DNA of 64,000 nucleotides from Tamarix chinensis (GCA_030549775.1 CM060174.1:8065391-8129390); one strand, 5' to 3'; shown: positions 44,471 to 56,956, counted from the first letter of the stretch. Notes: generated by a model from the letters alone, not told the origin. Numbers and translations are program-made.

Positions 44471-46214
44471 GAATAAAATAATTTAATTGATAAAATAATA
44501 AAATAGAACAATTTTGGGTAATAAATTTATTTAATAATTTAATTTAATATAATTAAAATATAAGGGTTTAAAAGGATAATTTTAGTAAAATAAGGGTTTG
44601 AAAATTTATTTAAATAATAAGGGTGTGATAAAAGAACAAAATATCTATTTTAATTTATTAAATATTTATATCCAAATTCATATATTCAAAAATCCATAAA
44701 TAATTAAACTAAATAGATTTAAAGGCTAATTTACTCCAAATAAAAGTTATTTATTAAAATATAAGCTTTAAAAATCTTCAGGGGGATTACAGTGGTGCAA
44801 AGCGGTGGCCAGGAAAAGAAAAGAAAAGGGGAAAATTTGAGGGCTTGAAAAAAAAAGAGGGAGAATGAGGGTGGAAGTAGGGGTGTTTGTGGCTGTCTAG
44901 ATGGAGAGGAGTAGAATGAGGGTGGCGGCGCACGACGATGGCGGTGGTGGCCGAAGGTGGAAGAAGAAGAGAAAGAGAGGAGGAGAGGGAGGAAGAGGAA
45001 AAGAAGAGTAGGAGGAGGTAGAGGAGGGTCTGCATGCGTTTTTGTGAGGTTTAAGGGGCAGTGGTGGCGGTGGAATTGGTGGTTAATGGTGGTGCGAAGG
45101 GCGGCGAATGAAGAAGAAAGGGTTGGTCAAGGGAGCTACTTTGCACATCTAGGGTGGCTCGTGTAGGGAGAATCGAGGGAGAAGGGCGGTGTAGTTAATT
45201 AGAGGGGGGTGCAGGGAGTACTTAGGTGGTAGAGGGGGCGGCGAAGTTGGCCGATGGCGGCAGAAGAGGCATCTAAAGTGGCAGTGGCGCACGAGAGTAT
45301 ATTTCAGGGTTTCGGGAAAAAATTTCGAGTTCAAGCTAGTTAGGGGTATTTATATGGCTTAAATGAGAGGATAAGGTCTATGGGACGATGAGGGAATAGG
45401 GCCAGTAGGGTTAGAGTTAGCCAGCGACGTCATTTGGCCGACGAAATTCAAATCATGGCAGGGACATTTGCGCAGGAAAAGGAGGGTCGTGTGCGAGAAG
45501 AAAGGGAGGTGGGTTGGGTCATGTTGTCTGGCTAGTCAGGCGAAGAGAAAGGAAGGAAAATGGCCTATCAAAATGGGTGTAACCGGCGGCGTGATCCTCG
45601 AAGGCATTGCAGGTCAACTGCGAAGGAAGGAAGAAGAAGAAGGAGGAGGAGGACTGGACCGGCAAGCCGGGGATAATAAAGAAAAGAAAAGAAAAGAACC
45701 GGGCTAGCAACGTGGGGGTAAAATTTTTTAACGAAATGTTGTGTTCTGGGGGAAAAAGAAGGAAAGAATAGCGCAGCGTTTTGGGCTGCCGAAGGAAGAA
45801 AGAAAAGGAAGGTCTGGGCCACGGGAAGCTAGGCCTGTTTCGGGGGAAAGAAGAGGGAAAAAGGAAGAAAAAGGAAGAAAAGAAAGAAAAAGGAAGAAAG
45901 AAAAAGAAAAGGGGAAAAGTAAAAAAGAAGAATAGGTGAGTTAGGATAATTAAAATATTTTGGATATTAAAAATAATAACATTTAATTTCCTTTTTAGGC
46001 TAATTTAGGATTTTTAAAAGATTTTTCCTAAATTTCATTTTAATTAGCAAAACACCCTAATTTTTTCTCAATAAAATATTTATAAATTTCTTCTTAATTT
46101 ACCCTATTTAATTTCCTTTTATTTTAATAAAAATAATTTATTTAATTAATTTCCCTAATAAATCCTTATTTAACTAAAATTCTTAAAAATTAGGCTTTGG
46201 GGCATTTCAATAAT

Positions 46215-46220
46215 ACCAAA
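46215..46220 (-). other. Outer half of the copia primer-binding site
   Basis: On the minus strand the 5' LTR end (AACA) is followed by TTTGGTATTAT and then the solo LTR K. Skipping K and one ATAAT copy, the sequence reads TGGTATTATAGCC. This matches 11 of 13 bases of the usual initiator-Met tRNA site TGGTATCAGAGCC. Confidence 0.75.
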
Positions 46221-47034
46221 TGTTAGACATAATTTATGACATGAATTATAATTAATATTAATGTGTATAATTCATGCACGATTTAGATAAAAATGTGTGA
46301 AACATTAATACACATTATCAATATTCAATATGTGGTATTCAATCATATAATACTTATGATGGATCTTTTGAATGTACCTCTAGCTTTTGAAGGAATTAAT
46401 TGCACCAAATTCACAATTTGTGATCATCAGAGTTGAATATTACGGGTTCACTCTCTCTTTCCTCATACCCAATGGTACGCACTTATTACAAGGAATGAGA
46501 ATAGTGATCTTCTTTCGATTTCTTCTTGTTCTTTGATTTCATACATAAATCACCAAAAAAAATTGAAGAAGAATCTTTTTCCTATTTTCTCTCTAATGGA
46601 TGTATTTTCAGAATGGAACTCTTTCTTCTAAGACAAAGAAGAGTATACACCACATTTTTGTGTGCTAAAACTAATGTGCAAAGGTCTAAAGTTGGTTATT
46701 GTAACCAACTTTGCATTTTTTCCCTCCTAATTACAAAATCTAGAATTTGAGAAAAATATAAAAATAATTAATTTATTATCTCATTTATTTCTTTATCATT
46801 TGACACACACCTGTTAGCATCCATACTTAATTCTAATTCTACTATCAAGAATTAGATAGAGAGATATAAGATTAGGCTTAATTACTAAAATATTATCATG
46901 TAATATAAACTTAATGGCCAAAATTTATATCTAATCTAATATGAACGACACCAAGGGTTAACATATACATAAAATATAAAATACTTAATTTAAAAAATAA
47001 TTATAATTTTATAAAACTAAAATGTATATTAACA
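46221..47034 (-). repeat. 5' LTR of the copia element
   Basis: The 814-bp partner of the 31386-32460 LTR, TGTTAGACATAA..TTAACA, lacking the MITE. See the 3' LTR entry for the comparison. Confidence 0.88.
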
Positions 47035-47039
47035 TAAAT

Positions 47040-47800
47040 TAGTATTTCATTAAACCTTAAAGATAAGATATATTGCCTTCGGTATCATTATGATTAACCC
47101 CCCATCTTATAGGAAGGATTTGTGAGGACTTTTCAATCTTATAACTAAGCAAGACCTTAGAAGTTTACACTCTTGATAACACAAAAACCAGCTTAAACAT
47201 ACCTTTAAAGAAAAACTACACATTTATCAATGACCGCAAAAAGACTTCCCTGGCTTGGACTTAATGACCAGCTTGTGCCAAATGCACCCCCTCAAGTTAA
47301 AAAATAATAATTTTGAAATTTCTCCCTTCCTAAAAGGAAAATACATTAAACACTCTTTTTAAACCAAAGCAAAAAATAGTAAAAACTAAAAACAACCACC
47401 CCCACTAAGTATGAAAACCTTTTAAACTGAAACAACCAAGCTCTCCTATGATATATCATCTCCGAGTAAGAAAAAAAAAACATTAGTGAACTTGTCAGTG
47501 TCTTGTATCCTTGCCTGTTGTGTTAATTTCCTAAATGCCTTATTTCTATTTATCAAAGAAAATAATCACATGCCATTGAGAAAACTAAATACAGCCTATA
47601 AATGGCTTTTGATGGTGCAATCCATGCTTGGACACAACATTTGCTAAGGACCTCTGAAAAGAAAACTAAAATTGAGGTCAAACCACTTGCATACTATGAA
47701 TGCAGTTGAGAATCAAAGATTATGCCAATTACCCACATTAAATGAATCAGATTTCATGTCCACGCTGAAATTTCTTAGCCACCCCTTCTTAGGGATGAGA
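47040..47800. other. Flank of the copia element, no gene seen
   Basis: This may include the 3' untranslated part of the neighbouring LINE relic, but no clear frame or poly-T tail was found. Confidence 0.35.
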
Positions 47801-48760
47801 GTACAATCCTTATCATTGCATACGCCTCATCTTTATTGATTTCCATGAAATCAATCAACATTGATAACAAGCACCAACATCGTATATGCCAATCCTAAGA
47901 GCTCCTCTAATGGATACCTTTTCCATCTCATCACTAACCGAGGCATCTGTATTCCACTTCAACCAACCCTAATCAGGTTCACACCAATATTTTATCATTA
48001 GGAGATCTTGGAATAGAGCTTGGTAAGGATTGAAATTTAGAAGACAACATGGTATATGAACTACTTCCTCAGCAGAGAAAGGGAATTCCGACAACAATGA
48101 ATTTAGCCACCATTCTATATTTAACAAAATTAGATCATATATTTCATGAAATTGAATCTCATTATACTCAAACATTTTTTGGTTCCGCTCCTTCTAGATA
48201 AACCATCAAATTACATTAAAGTCGCCTTCCAAATTTTCTTTTAAATTTATGTTCTTCTTAGTGGGCAATGCCATTAATCATAGCAATTGATTAGGTTCCT
48301 CGAAAAACACCAAAGAAGTTGATTGAGCTGCAACCACCTATGCACAATTGAGAAAAAGGGCAATGCAAAAAAAAACATGGTGAGCATTTTCCTCATTCTC
48401 ATCACAAAAAAACACATAGGTAGCCGTTTGGGAGAACCAACCCTTGATTCCTTAAGAACATACAAGTGGGGATTATCTCTCTTGAATCTAGCCAAATGAA
48501 CAACTCAATAAAATGAGGAGTTAAGCTCAACCAAAACTTGGAGTTGGGCTTTAAGGTGGGGGTGTACATCTTGTTCACCATTACATAAATGGCCAACTTA
48601 ATTGAGAACACTCCTTTCATGGAGAAGCTCCAAATCATACAATCTTCAATGGCAGTGTTAATATAAATAGGCCAAAGGATTTCTAATAACATATTAGATT
48701 GGTTAGATTCCCATGTAAACAATATAGCCTCCACGCCCTTTCTCTATGTCACCATATATG
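47800..48760 (-). pseudogene. Degenerate LINE: zf-RVT and RNase-H-side relic
   Basis: Minus-strand pieces in shifting frames fit the C-terminal part of plant non-LTR retrotransposon proteins. MIWSFSMKGVFSIKLA starts a zf-RVT-type region at 48402-48734. The next frame carries CVFCDENEENAHHVFF, a remnant of the Cys/His cluster (48340-48425). Then NLMVYLEGAERKNV (near 48200) resembles the W-x-IWxERNRR motif. YNEIQFHEIYDLILLNIEWW (47969-48175) resembles the following spacer. The reverse transcriptase core and endonuclease are missing. Frameshifts and stops show it is dead. Confidence 0.65.
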
Positions 48761-48939
48761 TACTAAAGTTTCATCATTATTGAATTGATGTTCATCGTAT
48801 TTATGTTTTACTATTATTATATTATATTTTATCTTATTATTATACTTTTGGCATGAAAACTAATCCCAATAAAAGATATTTACAATGATGATTAGATTTT
48901 GGTACAAGGTTTGTTTAACATATTTTGGTGGTGAGAGAT

Positions 48940-49450
48940 GTGGATCATGCAGGTGAAGATAAGTGCATTAGTGGTAAATCATAAGAACAATATAGTAAAT
49001 CATGAGATATGTAAAACATAACAATAATAATTGTGAAACATAAATTCAATAATAGTGAAACACAAGTATGATGAACATTAGTAGAAAAATAATGAAACTT
49101 TGGCATAAAAATGATGAGGTTTAAGCAAAATATTGGTAAAAAATAAACACAATTGTGGTAAAGCATAAGTCTAAGGTGAAACATAACATAATAATGTACA
49201 TTAGTATAAAAAATAGTAAAACATCATACCAAACTGATAGAATATATATACAACGATAGTTAAATATAAGTAACATGATGGTGAAACATAAATACAATAT
49301 TTATAAAGTATAAGCACAGTAATTGTGAAATACAACGTTAGTGAACATTAACAAAAAATGGTAGAAGGTCTTATAAAATAGTGAATCATAAGTACTTATA
49401 GTTGTAAATTTTAACACAATGATAATAGTAAAACACATGCACATTGGTTG
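48940..49450. repeat. Degenerate short-unit tandem repeat
   Basis: The words GTGAAACATAA, GTAAAACATA, ATAAGTACAATA and GAACATTAGTA recur every 20-40 bp across about 500 bp. The unit is too decayed to fix a consensus length. Confidence 0.5.
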
Positions 49451-49598
49451 AAAATATATCAATATAAATGTCTATTTATAGAAAAAATTATGAACATTAT
49501 AGTAATTTTTTTTAAAAAAATTCTATTATCCAAATTAAAAATAAATTAATTTAAAAAAAAAGGTGGCATGAGTTAGACAGTGCACACTTTATGCTTGC

Positions 49599-49776
49599 TC
49601 ACAAGATAACAATTGCCCTCAAGAGATTGTTTAATCCAATATTTAAGCTACTTGGTTTTACCGATTTTAAGGTTTGGATAATATTTGGTCACAAGATAGA
49701 AGTTGCCCAATTGTTTACTACAAAATTTAAGATACTCGATTTTACCGATTTTACGGTTTGGATAATTTCTATATTT
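49599..49776. repeat. Two-copy tandem duplication, about 90 bp
   Basis: TCACAAGATAACAATTGCCC at 49599 and TCACAAGATAGAAGTTGCCC at 49689 begin two units, each ending in TTTTACCGATTTTAAGGTTT or TTTTACCGATTTTACGGTTT then GGATAAT. Confidence 0.85.
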
Positions 49777-49891
49777 TAGTATCATAACAATTAACTTAAA
49801 ATTTAAATGGTACTGTGTTTATTGTGTAACTGGACTCACTAGAGCTAGACGATGACTGATGCTCCTCAAATCACAAAAATGAAGAAATTAA

Positions 49892-50110
49892 TGCTCCATT
49901 TGATTCATGGAAAGTTTTAAAGAAAAAAAAAGAAAATAATGAGGAAAACAATTTTTTGTGTTTGGTTTACTTGAGATAATGAAATAAAAAAGAAGATGGT
50001 ATAAAATTACTAAAGATTAACTATATAATTTTCTTTGAAGAAAATTTGAACGAAAGTATTTTAATTTTAATTTTATTTCCCTTAAACTTTCTTAGAACCA
50101 AATAGTGCCC
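49892..50110. mobile_element. Probable MITE, about 219 bp
   Basis: The left end TGCTCCATTTGATTCATGGA and the inverted right end GGGCACTATTTGGTTCTAAG are partly complementary, and the interior is AT-rich and non-coding. No target duplication could be fixed, so the class is open. It is not the family of copies A-C. Confidence 0.5.
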
Positions 50111-51856
50111 AAGTATTGTGTAAGATGAAATTGTGAAGTCCCAATGTTTAACATGATATTAGATACCCAAGTGTATTTTGTAACGTGTGTTTAGTATGTT
50201 GAATAGGGAAAAAAATTAAGGATATAGTTCTTTAAATATTAATAACATTTTTTGTAATTATATGAATTTTATTTAAAATTATAGAAGGCACGGTCGCTAC
50301 AAAACTTGTGGCACCCTAGTGTTAGTAGCATGCCTCTTGTTAATTTGGTGGACCAAACCCTCCTCCTTAAACACTACTTTAGTTTTAAACATTCATTCTT
50401 TTCTCATTAGAAAATGAAAGCTACAAACATAGTTTTAGGATGTAGCTTCTTCATTTAATTACTTTCCTTGCACGGCTATATAATTACAATTACATTAATT
50501 AATTAAATAGTGATAATAATTTGAATTTTAAACATTAATATTATTAATTATGATGCATGGAGGAAGTGATGATTTAGTGATTTGGTGGCTTTATGATGAA
50601 TCAAACAAATTTAACATGATTTGATATGATTGACGTTGATTGATATTTATAAGGTGGGGATATAAATGAAGAAATATACAAAATAATTCTTTAAATTAAC
50701 TTTAACAGCCTTATACAAATAACTCTCAATTGATTTCTAACAAAGAACACATGTATCAGACTTCATAGAATTGTTAAAGAGGATTATTAATTTTTCATTC
50801 ATATATAATTGATAAAATAAGAGATAATTCATGATGATAACACATTTTATTAAAACTCAAATTTTACTATGAGAAAATAATGTAAGTTCATGATGGATGT
50901 TTATATGCTCCCATCTACCTAATCATGTAACATCTTCACTGTTAAGATAAACTAAATCTAAATCAGATAAACTATTAAACCACACATTAATCCTAAGATG
51001 ATGATGATGATGATAATAAAATCTTAACAAAATATTAGTAAGATAAAAACATCATAAAATAAAAGATAAATCACATATAAATTCTTAATGATTAAGAAAA
51101 CTACTTAAGTACCTACTATCCTCACAAACATATTAACAAAGTAAATAACAACCTAATTATAAAATATGAAAAATATAATGGCGTTCATATCATTACACCA
51201 CATCTTATATGTTCACAAATACAAATTAGTTTTACATATGTATAATAAAATAAAAATAAAAAATATACCTTTTTGTAGAAAACTCAAATTTGAGATTTGA
51301 AAAATGTGTTGTACTCATGACTCAATAAAATTTCTAATGAAATCCACATTTCTGGGTAAATATTGTTCTTCAAAATTCGATCCTTGATTCTTTCCAACAT
51401 GATTCATAAGCAGATCTTCAAAGTCTTGAAATGTTTATGTATTAATTATTTTTTAATAGCATACCATAGAAAATATATATATATAAGCATCAAATGAGGA
51501 TTAATTATGAGGACAATATTCATCAACTTAAATTAACATAGTCATTAATTAAAACTAATACACTTTATTAAATTAGTAACATATATATTATTTCATCATA
51601 GGTACAATTCAATATAATCAATAAGAGATTGGTCTTCTTCTTTGGTACAAGCATGATAAATACATATTTTATACTCTTTTTAATTTTAGCCTTTGGTCTT
51701 TCATTTAAACAATATATGAGGATAATTATAATGTTTTCCTTAAGTAAAAATAATCTTATATATTTAATTATTTGAGGTAAAATGATATAAAATTGATGGG
51801 CTTAAGTTATTAATTCATTTAATTTTATGTTGTAGGTAAAATTGGAAATGGCAAGA
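50111..51856. other. AT-rich intergenic DNA
   Basis: No gene or complete element seen. A short GAT run lies at 51000-51018. Confidence 0.45.
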
Positions 51857-52011
51857 AAAGAAGAAGAAGAAGAAGAAGAAGAAGAAGAAGAAGAAGAAGA
51901 AGAAGAAGAAGAAGAAGAAGAAGAAGAAGAATAAGAAGAAAGAGATGCCACAATGTGTTGTCAAATAAAAGAAAAATATAAGGAGGTAGAAAAGAAATGA
52001 TGATGTAAATG

Positions 52012-52060
<49 letters not shown>
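51857..52060. repeat. AAG and GA microsatellites
   Basis: About 24 AAG triplets (51857-51930) and about 20 GA dinucleotides (52021-52059), in a purine-rich stretch that continues to about 52290. Long minus-strand Leu/Ser/Phe frames here are artefacts. Confidence 0.9.
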
Positions 52061-52061
<1 letters not shown>

Positions 52062-52290
52062 AGACAATGAGAAGGAGAGGAAGGGGCAGACGTGCATATA
52101 AAAAGAAGATAGAGGTAGTTGACAGTAGGTGAGGAGAAAAAGGAGAGTAATCGGGGGCATAGGAGAAAGAAAGGAAGAAAAAAGAATAACACGAGAGCTG
52201 ATGAGAATGACACAGAGGAGAGAGAAAAAGAGAAGACGGTAGATAGGGGTAAAAATAAGATAAGAAAGAGGAGAAAGAAAGATTTAGCAA

Positions 52291-53596
52291 GAGAAAATTT
52301 TGTCTATATTTATTTTTTGTTATTTCATCCTTTATTTTTGATATATATTTCTAATATATATTTTTTGTAATTAATTTATTTATTATGATTTGATAAATAA
52401 TTTTTGCTAAGGAACATATTGAATCCTTAGACCATAGTTGGAGATGTAATATTAATTTTATTTATTTCATAATATTATCGTTTGACTTTATTTTAATTGC
52501 TATTATTTATATGTGTGATTCTGTCAAGTATGATTTATATAGTGCATGCTTTGTTATGCCTTTCTTATAATGTTAACATGTAAGATTATATACTTGATTG
52601 GTGGCTATATAAACATGCTAGAATTCATATATATGAATTACAACTAAGTTAAATAACAATTCATCTAACAATTTTATAATTTTAACCGGATTAGTTAAAC
52701 GTTTAGATACCTGTAGGTCAAAGGAGATGAATACAACTAAGCACGTTTAAGGTACTAGTTTGGGTACTTAGACTAACATCCTTCCACTTATGCTTAATGA
52801 TTTAAATTTAGTTAAATATAAGAGTCACTTGTTGCATCTATAATGCTAGAATATAATATTAGTGCTTTGTCATATTAATTATTTTAGAAAAGTAATATAA
52901 GGCTTATATACTTGCTTTTGGTTTGAAACTTGGTCAGTTTCTTTCTTATGATTAAAAGATAACCTAAAAATTATTGTTATATTTTAACCTAGCATAGTAG
53001 TGGATTAAGACTTCCCTACCACATTTTTTATATTTGTAATCATTTATTTTATTTTATTATTTTATTTATTATTTTGTTATTTTCTACTTTAAAACCCCAT
53101 AATTGTATTTTTCTTATTATTTATTTTTGTGTGATTTAAATTCTTTTATATTATTATTTGTGTGCTAGCTAAATCTAGGTAATATCTCTCAATCATCATG
53201 CTAGAACAATAACTTTATTTATATATGCTATAATTGATTATAAGAGGGTTTAAATTATGTGTAGGCTACAGTCATACCAAAACACCTTTGTTTGTGTGTG
53301 CTTATTCACAACATGGAGAATGTCCCATGGTAATGGTAGTATGTAATAATTCGGGTGCGTTTAGTTTGAAAAACAAATATGTTTTTAGAAAATGCTTTCT
53401 AGTTTTTCAAACATTTAGAAAATATTTTTATAACTTTTGTTTGTCATTTTTCTTATTGAAAAAATAGAAAACACAGATTTTTAGCTTTGTAAAAAAAATT
53501 TTAAAAATGACCTAGACCATGTTTTCCATATGAACGTATGCCGATATTTTCTACATATTTTTTAATTGAAATAATAATAGTAACAATAATAATAAT
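52291..53596. other. AT-rich intergenic DNA, one weak MITE-like end
   Basis: GGGTGCGTTTAGTTTGAAAA near 53353 resembles a terminal repeat of a MITE or hAT relative, but no partner was found. The last 30 bases are an AAT-rich tract that served as the target of LTR M. Confidence 0.4.
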
Positions 53597-54221
53597 TGTA
53601 ATACCCCAAAATTTTAGCTAACCTTAATTTTGGGTAATTAATATTGTAACATAATTCTAATCTCAAAAAATTTATTCTTATTATTTTACCCTAACTATTT
53701 AATCCTAAATCTTAGCGTAATTAGTTTATTTATGACCTTGACCCTTAACCCAAAATAAATCCCTAAAATTTATTTTCGATTATTTTATTATTTTTCATTC
53801 TATTAAACCTATCTTTATCCAAATTATTTTACCCGGATTATTTTTCTATCTGGTACCCTAATCTATCTAAATTAAACCTAAAACTAAATAAATAAAATCC
53901 TATCCCACCCTACCATTTTTACCCCCTTATTTTACCCCTCTGTCATGCCCCAACCTTCTCCCCCAAAACACTCTTCCCTTCACCCACTACAACCACATCA
54001 CCTCACCTCTTCTCTGCTTGTGTGTTTACATGCACATGCAAACCCATCCCACGTGCCCCCAACTCCCCATCACCTCACTCCATTTCACACCATCTGCATA
54101 CATACATATAAGCACCACTTTCTCAACCAAAAAGAAATCAATCTCCCAGCACCACATATATTCCCTCCTTAACCAAACAGCCCCTCCCTCCTTGTTCTTA
54201 TTTGAAACCCTACCTCCTATG

Positions 54222-55007
54222 TGTTGAAAGGACCCGGGTAATATACGATAATACCAACAAGGATCAACACCAAGACAATAAACTAAATAATAGAACCCAA
54301 ATCTACCATAAATAATTCACCAAAGTAATCCACCAATTATGGGCAGCAAGAATAAGTGAATAGATCATAAAAATAAACCAATCAACACACACGATTTATA
54401 CGTGGAAAACCCCTTCGATGTGAAGAGTAAAACCCATGGGACGTTTGAAGAGTCCACCCTATTTCCTTCTCTTATTATGATAAATTGAGGGCAAAATGAA
54501 CCACCCAAATCAGGTTCACAACAATTCACAACCCACCAGCAAGAACATACATAAGAGATTAAGCAAGAAGAGATCAAAGGTGAAGAATATCACCACAAAT
54601 CAGAGTTTTGGTCCCGCTGCAATAACAGACAAACTAGATCTCAAAACTACGATCCAACCATTCAAAATGAGGCCCTACATGTCCCCAACAAGGTGACAAA
54701 ATTTTAGCAAAATCCAACGGTGGAACCTCTGGAGATCGACAACTTTCTGAACGTTGTCCTTGAAAAATCGCAAATAACTCTTCTCCAAACCTTTTGACTT
54801 CCTCTCTTCTTTGCTTCTAATTGTGTGTGTGACTTTCTGAATTCACACCCTCTCACTTCTTGCCCTAATTTTTAAAGCAAGTATTTATACCAAAGTCTTA
54901 ATTAAGAAGCCCAAATAATAAGCCCAAGTTGGACTTAATCCAATATTAGTAAAATGTTATCAAATGCCCATTTATTAAGACAGAGCAAAATACACATTTT
55001 ACTAACA
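54222..55007. mobile_element. LTR-like insertion within LTR M, about 0.79 kb
   Basis: It interrupts the CT-rich part of M with sequence of different composition, beginning TGTTGAAAGGACCCGGGTAA and ending ACATTTTACTAACA. ATGTG occurs at both edges, though it overlaps the presumed ends. It includes ATACGTGGAAAACCCC, a phrase reminiscent of copia LTRs. It is probably a solo LTR or a TRIM; exact ends are uncertain. Confidence 0.5.
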
Positions 55008-55836
55008 CATGTGGGCTGGACCCTCAACACTATGTTACATGTGTTCCCTTTTTGCAACAATAAATGCCCACTTCAACTGCCCTTCTACTTCCTCTCCTGT
55101 GTTCTGTAACCCTTGCACAACGCCCTTCCCCTACCACCTCCTATCTTCGCAGCCACCAACAACTTTCTCCCTCCCTCTTTTTTTTTGTCTCTACAGCAAC
55201 TCCACCACTGAACCCAGCCTAGGAACCCCTAGCGTCGACTGGCCATCCTCCTTTTTTTTCTTCACCCTCCACCGCAATCTCCACCATTTCACCGCCAGCC
55301 ACCTCCCCCTCTACCAACTACAACCACCCTTCCCCTTGCATCCTTCTCTGCCCTATTCCATTGTCACCCAGCCTACCTATGCTCCAGCCCTTGCATCCTC
55401 CCCCTTGACGCCTCCCTTTCTCCAACCAAACATAGCTTCCAGTCGTGCTTTTGTACCTTACCCCAACTAGCCCAGCAACTCCCGAGCCCAACCTTGTCTT
55501 TTTCCTATCCCAATAGAGCCACCCATCCCCATAGCACCAACCCCACTACCACTACCTTCGGCCACCCTCCCTCTCTGTAGTTCCCAGTCGACCACCCTTC
55601 CCCTGCAACAGCTCTGCACCATCGAGCTAAGACCAGCCATCCTGCAACACACCCCAACCACCACCAACCGCTACCTCACTACTTCCTTAAAGTAGCCAAC
55701 CCCCTCCTGTTGTTGTGCACAATCCTCACACTACGCATGCAGCATGAGTGAGTTGTGTTAAAAGAATTTTACACCCATTTTCGTAAGTTTCACATAATAT
55801 GTATATATAAAGGTGTTTTGGTAATTTCAAAACTAA

Positions 55837-55837
55837 A

Positions 55838-55896
<59 letters not shown>
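55837..55896. repeat. TTA microsatellite
   Basis: About 20 uninterrupted TTA triplets inside LTR M. This corresponds in position to the TAA cluster of LTR K read in inverse. Confidence 0.9.
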
Positions 55897-56956
55897 CTAT
55901 AAAATATTAATTCGGTAATTATGGTTTTGCTATGTGTTCTCAGGTGAATTACTAGGAGTACCAGAAGAGTTGGAACAAGATAAACATGCTTAGAAATCGG
56001 AGCCTTTTTAGTAAGGATACTAGTCAATGTTTAGGAATATATGCTAAATTTTTGAATGGCTATGTGTGTTATCATGTTATTGTTAAATGTGTGTTGTTAA
56101 CAATATGTTAGGATAATTTGGATTATATGTTAGAGAAAGAGTAAGATTGACAAAAGAGGTGCGGATATGACATTGTTACGATAAGTCATAATTTTTGTGA
56201 ATAAGTATAAATTATGGGAGAATAATATGGGTCTAATAAAGTATGATAAGTGGGAAATAATGATATAGGAAAATATAAGCTTTTTGTAAAATAAGGGCTA
56301 TCGACTATCTTGATGGCATTTTGGTTAATAAGGGTTAATCTGAAAATTTTGGTATTTTATAGAGTTGGAAATATTATGATATGATAATAATATCATGTGA
56401 AGTGTTTCGGAGTGATTATGAGTGCTATAAATTCTTCAGATGAGAGAATAGTCTAATTTAGGAATAGTAGTCCTTAGCAATAATATCATTATCACATGTG
56501 CAAAATGTTAGAGTTAGGCCACAAAATTCGAATATATTGTTAATATTGATAATTTGGGGTTTTATATTAAATTTGGTAATTATATGAAATTTCTGAAAAA
56601 AGTTATTGCTTACCTATGAAATTAGGGCTTTAAGAGACTTATGAATAGTAACTCTTAAGACAGGGCTAATATTGCATGTATAAGACATGGGAGTTAGACC
56701 TTGTATATTTGGTATGTTAATAATAATAACATTTGAGGAAGATATACTAAATTTAGTGGATAGAAGGTCATTACGGGAAGAGTTATGCCTGAAATGTGAA
56801 TTTAGAGTTTTCGAAAAAAATAAGCATCTCAACCTTTGAGAATAGTCTTGTTACCTATTTGGTGAAGCCTTGCTCACCTTAATTATATTTGTCCTCATAA
56901 ACCAGTCATGAATAAAATAGTAATTATTTAAAGTGGAATATTATGTGAGTCAAGAC

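Larger units (their letters stand above)
40915..44791 (+). mobile_element. Solo LTR L, 3877 bp, nested in LTR K
   Basis: Begins TGTAACACCCCCAAAATTCA and ends CTTCAGGGGGATTACA, flanked by a perfect 5-bp duplication GTGGT (40910-40914 and 44792-44796). It shares with K the GGGATATTACCGCCACAATT block, a hairpin-unit array, and a purine-rich 3' portion. It carries a stem TCAGTAC/GTACTGA at 41326-41343 also present in fragment R. It has no coding. It is the youngest layer of this nest. Confidence 0.9.
37544..46209 (+). mobile_element. Solo LTR K (about 4.8 kb without its insert)
   Basis: Begins TGTAACACCCCAAAATTTAC at 37544 and ends TTTGGGGCATTTCA at 46209, flanked by a perfect 5-bp duplication ATAAT (37539-37543 and 46210-46214). 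It is split by solo LTR L (40915-44791). It contains, in order, the GGGATGTTACCGCCACACTT block (37610), the GGGAATGAGCAACACCCAT block (38026), a hairpin-unit array (38269-38615), minisatellites (39240-39690), the CTTGGAGCACGC block (39958), microsatellites (40201-40800) and a purine-rich 3' part (44797-45935). No gag or pol, so it is a solo LTR or a fully non-coding element. LTR length and TGTAACACCC ends suggest Ty3/gypsy, by inference. Confidence 0.85.
31386..47034 (-). mobile_element. Old Ty1/copia retrotransposon with nested insertions
   Basis: Two related LTRs (31386-32460 and 46221-47034), beginning TGTTAGACATAATTTATGA and ending TTGACA/TTAACA, enclose a minus-strand gag-pol relic at 32759-36640. 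The flanks TAAGT (31381-31385) and TAAAT (47035-47039) look like an eroded 5-bp target duplication. The order RNase H, RT, integrase, gag from left to right confirms the copia class in minus orientation. The element is expanded by 8.7 kb because a solo LTR (37544-46209), itself split by another, landed in its primer-binding site. A MITE sits in its 3' LTR. Stops and frameshifts throughout make it non-functional. Confidence 0.9.

Noticed and set aside
43401..45935. Many overlapping frames of 60-210 codons on both strands
   Set aside because: They lie in the purine-rich parts of LTRs K and L, overlap each other in several frames, and translate to low-complexity Lys/Glu/Gly or Pro/Ser/Leu strings. 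Composition explains them.
51815..52370. Leu/Ser/Phe-rich frames up to 132 codons
   Set aside because: They are translations of the AAG and GA microsatellites and adjoining purine-rich DNA.
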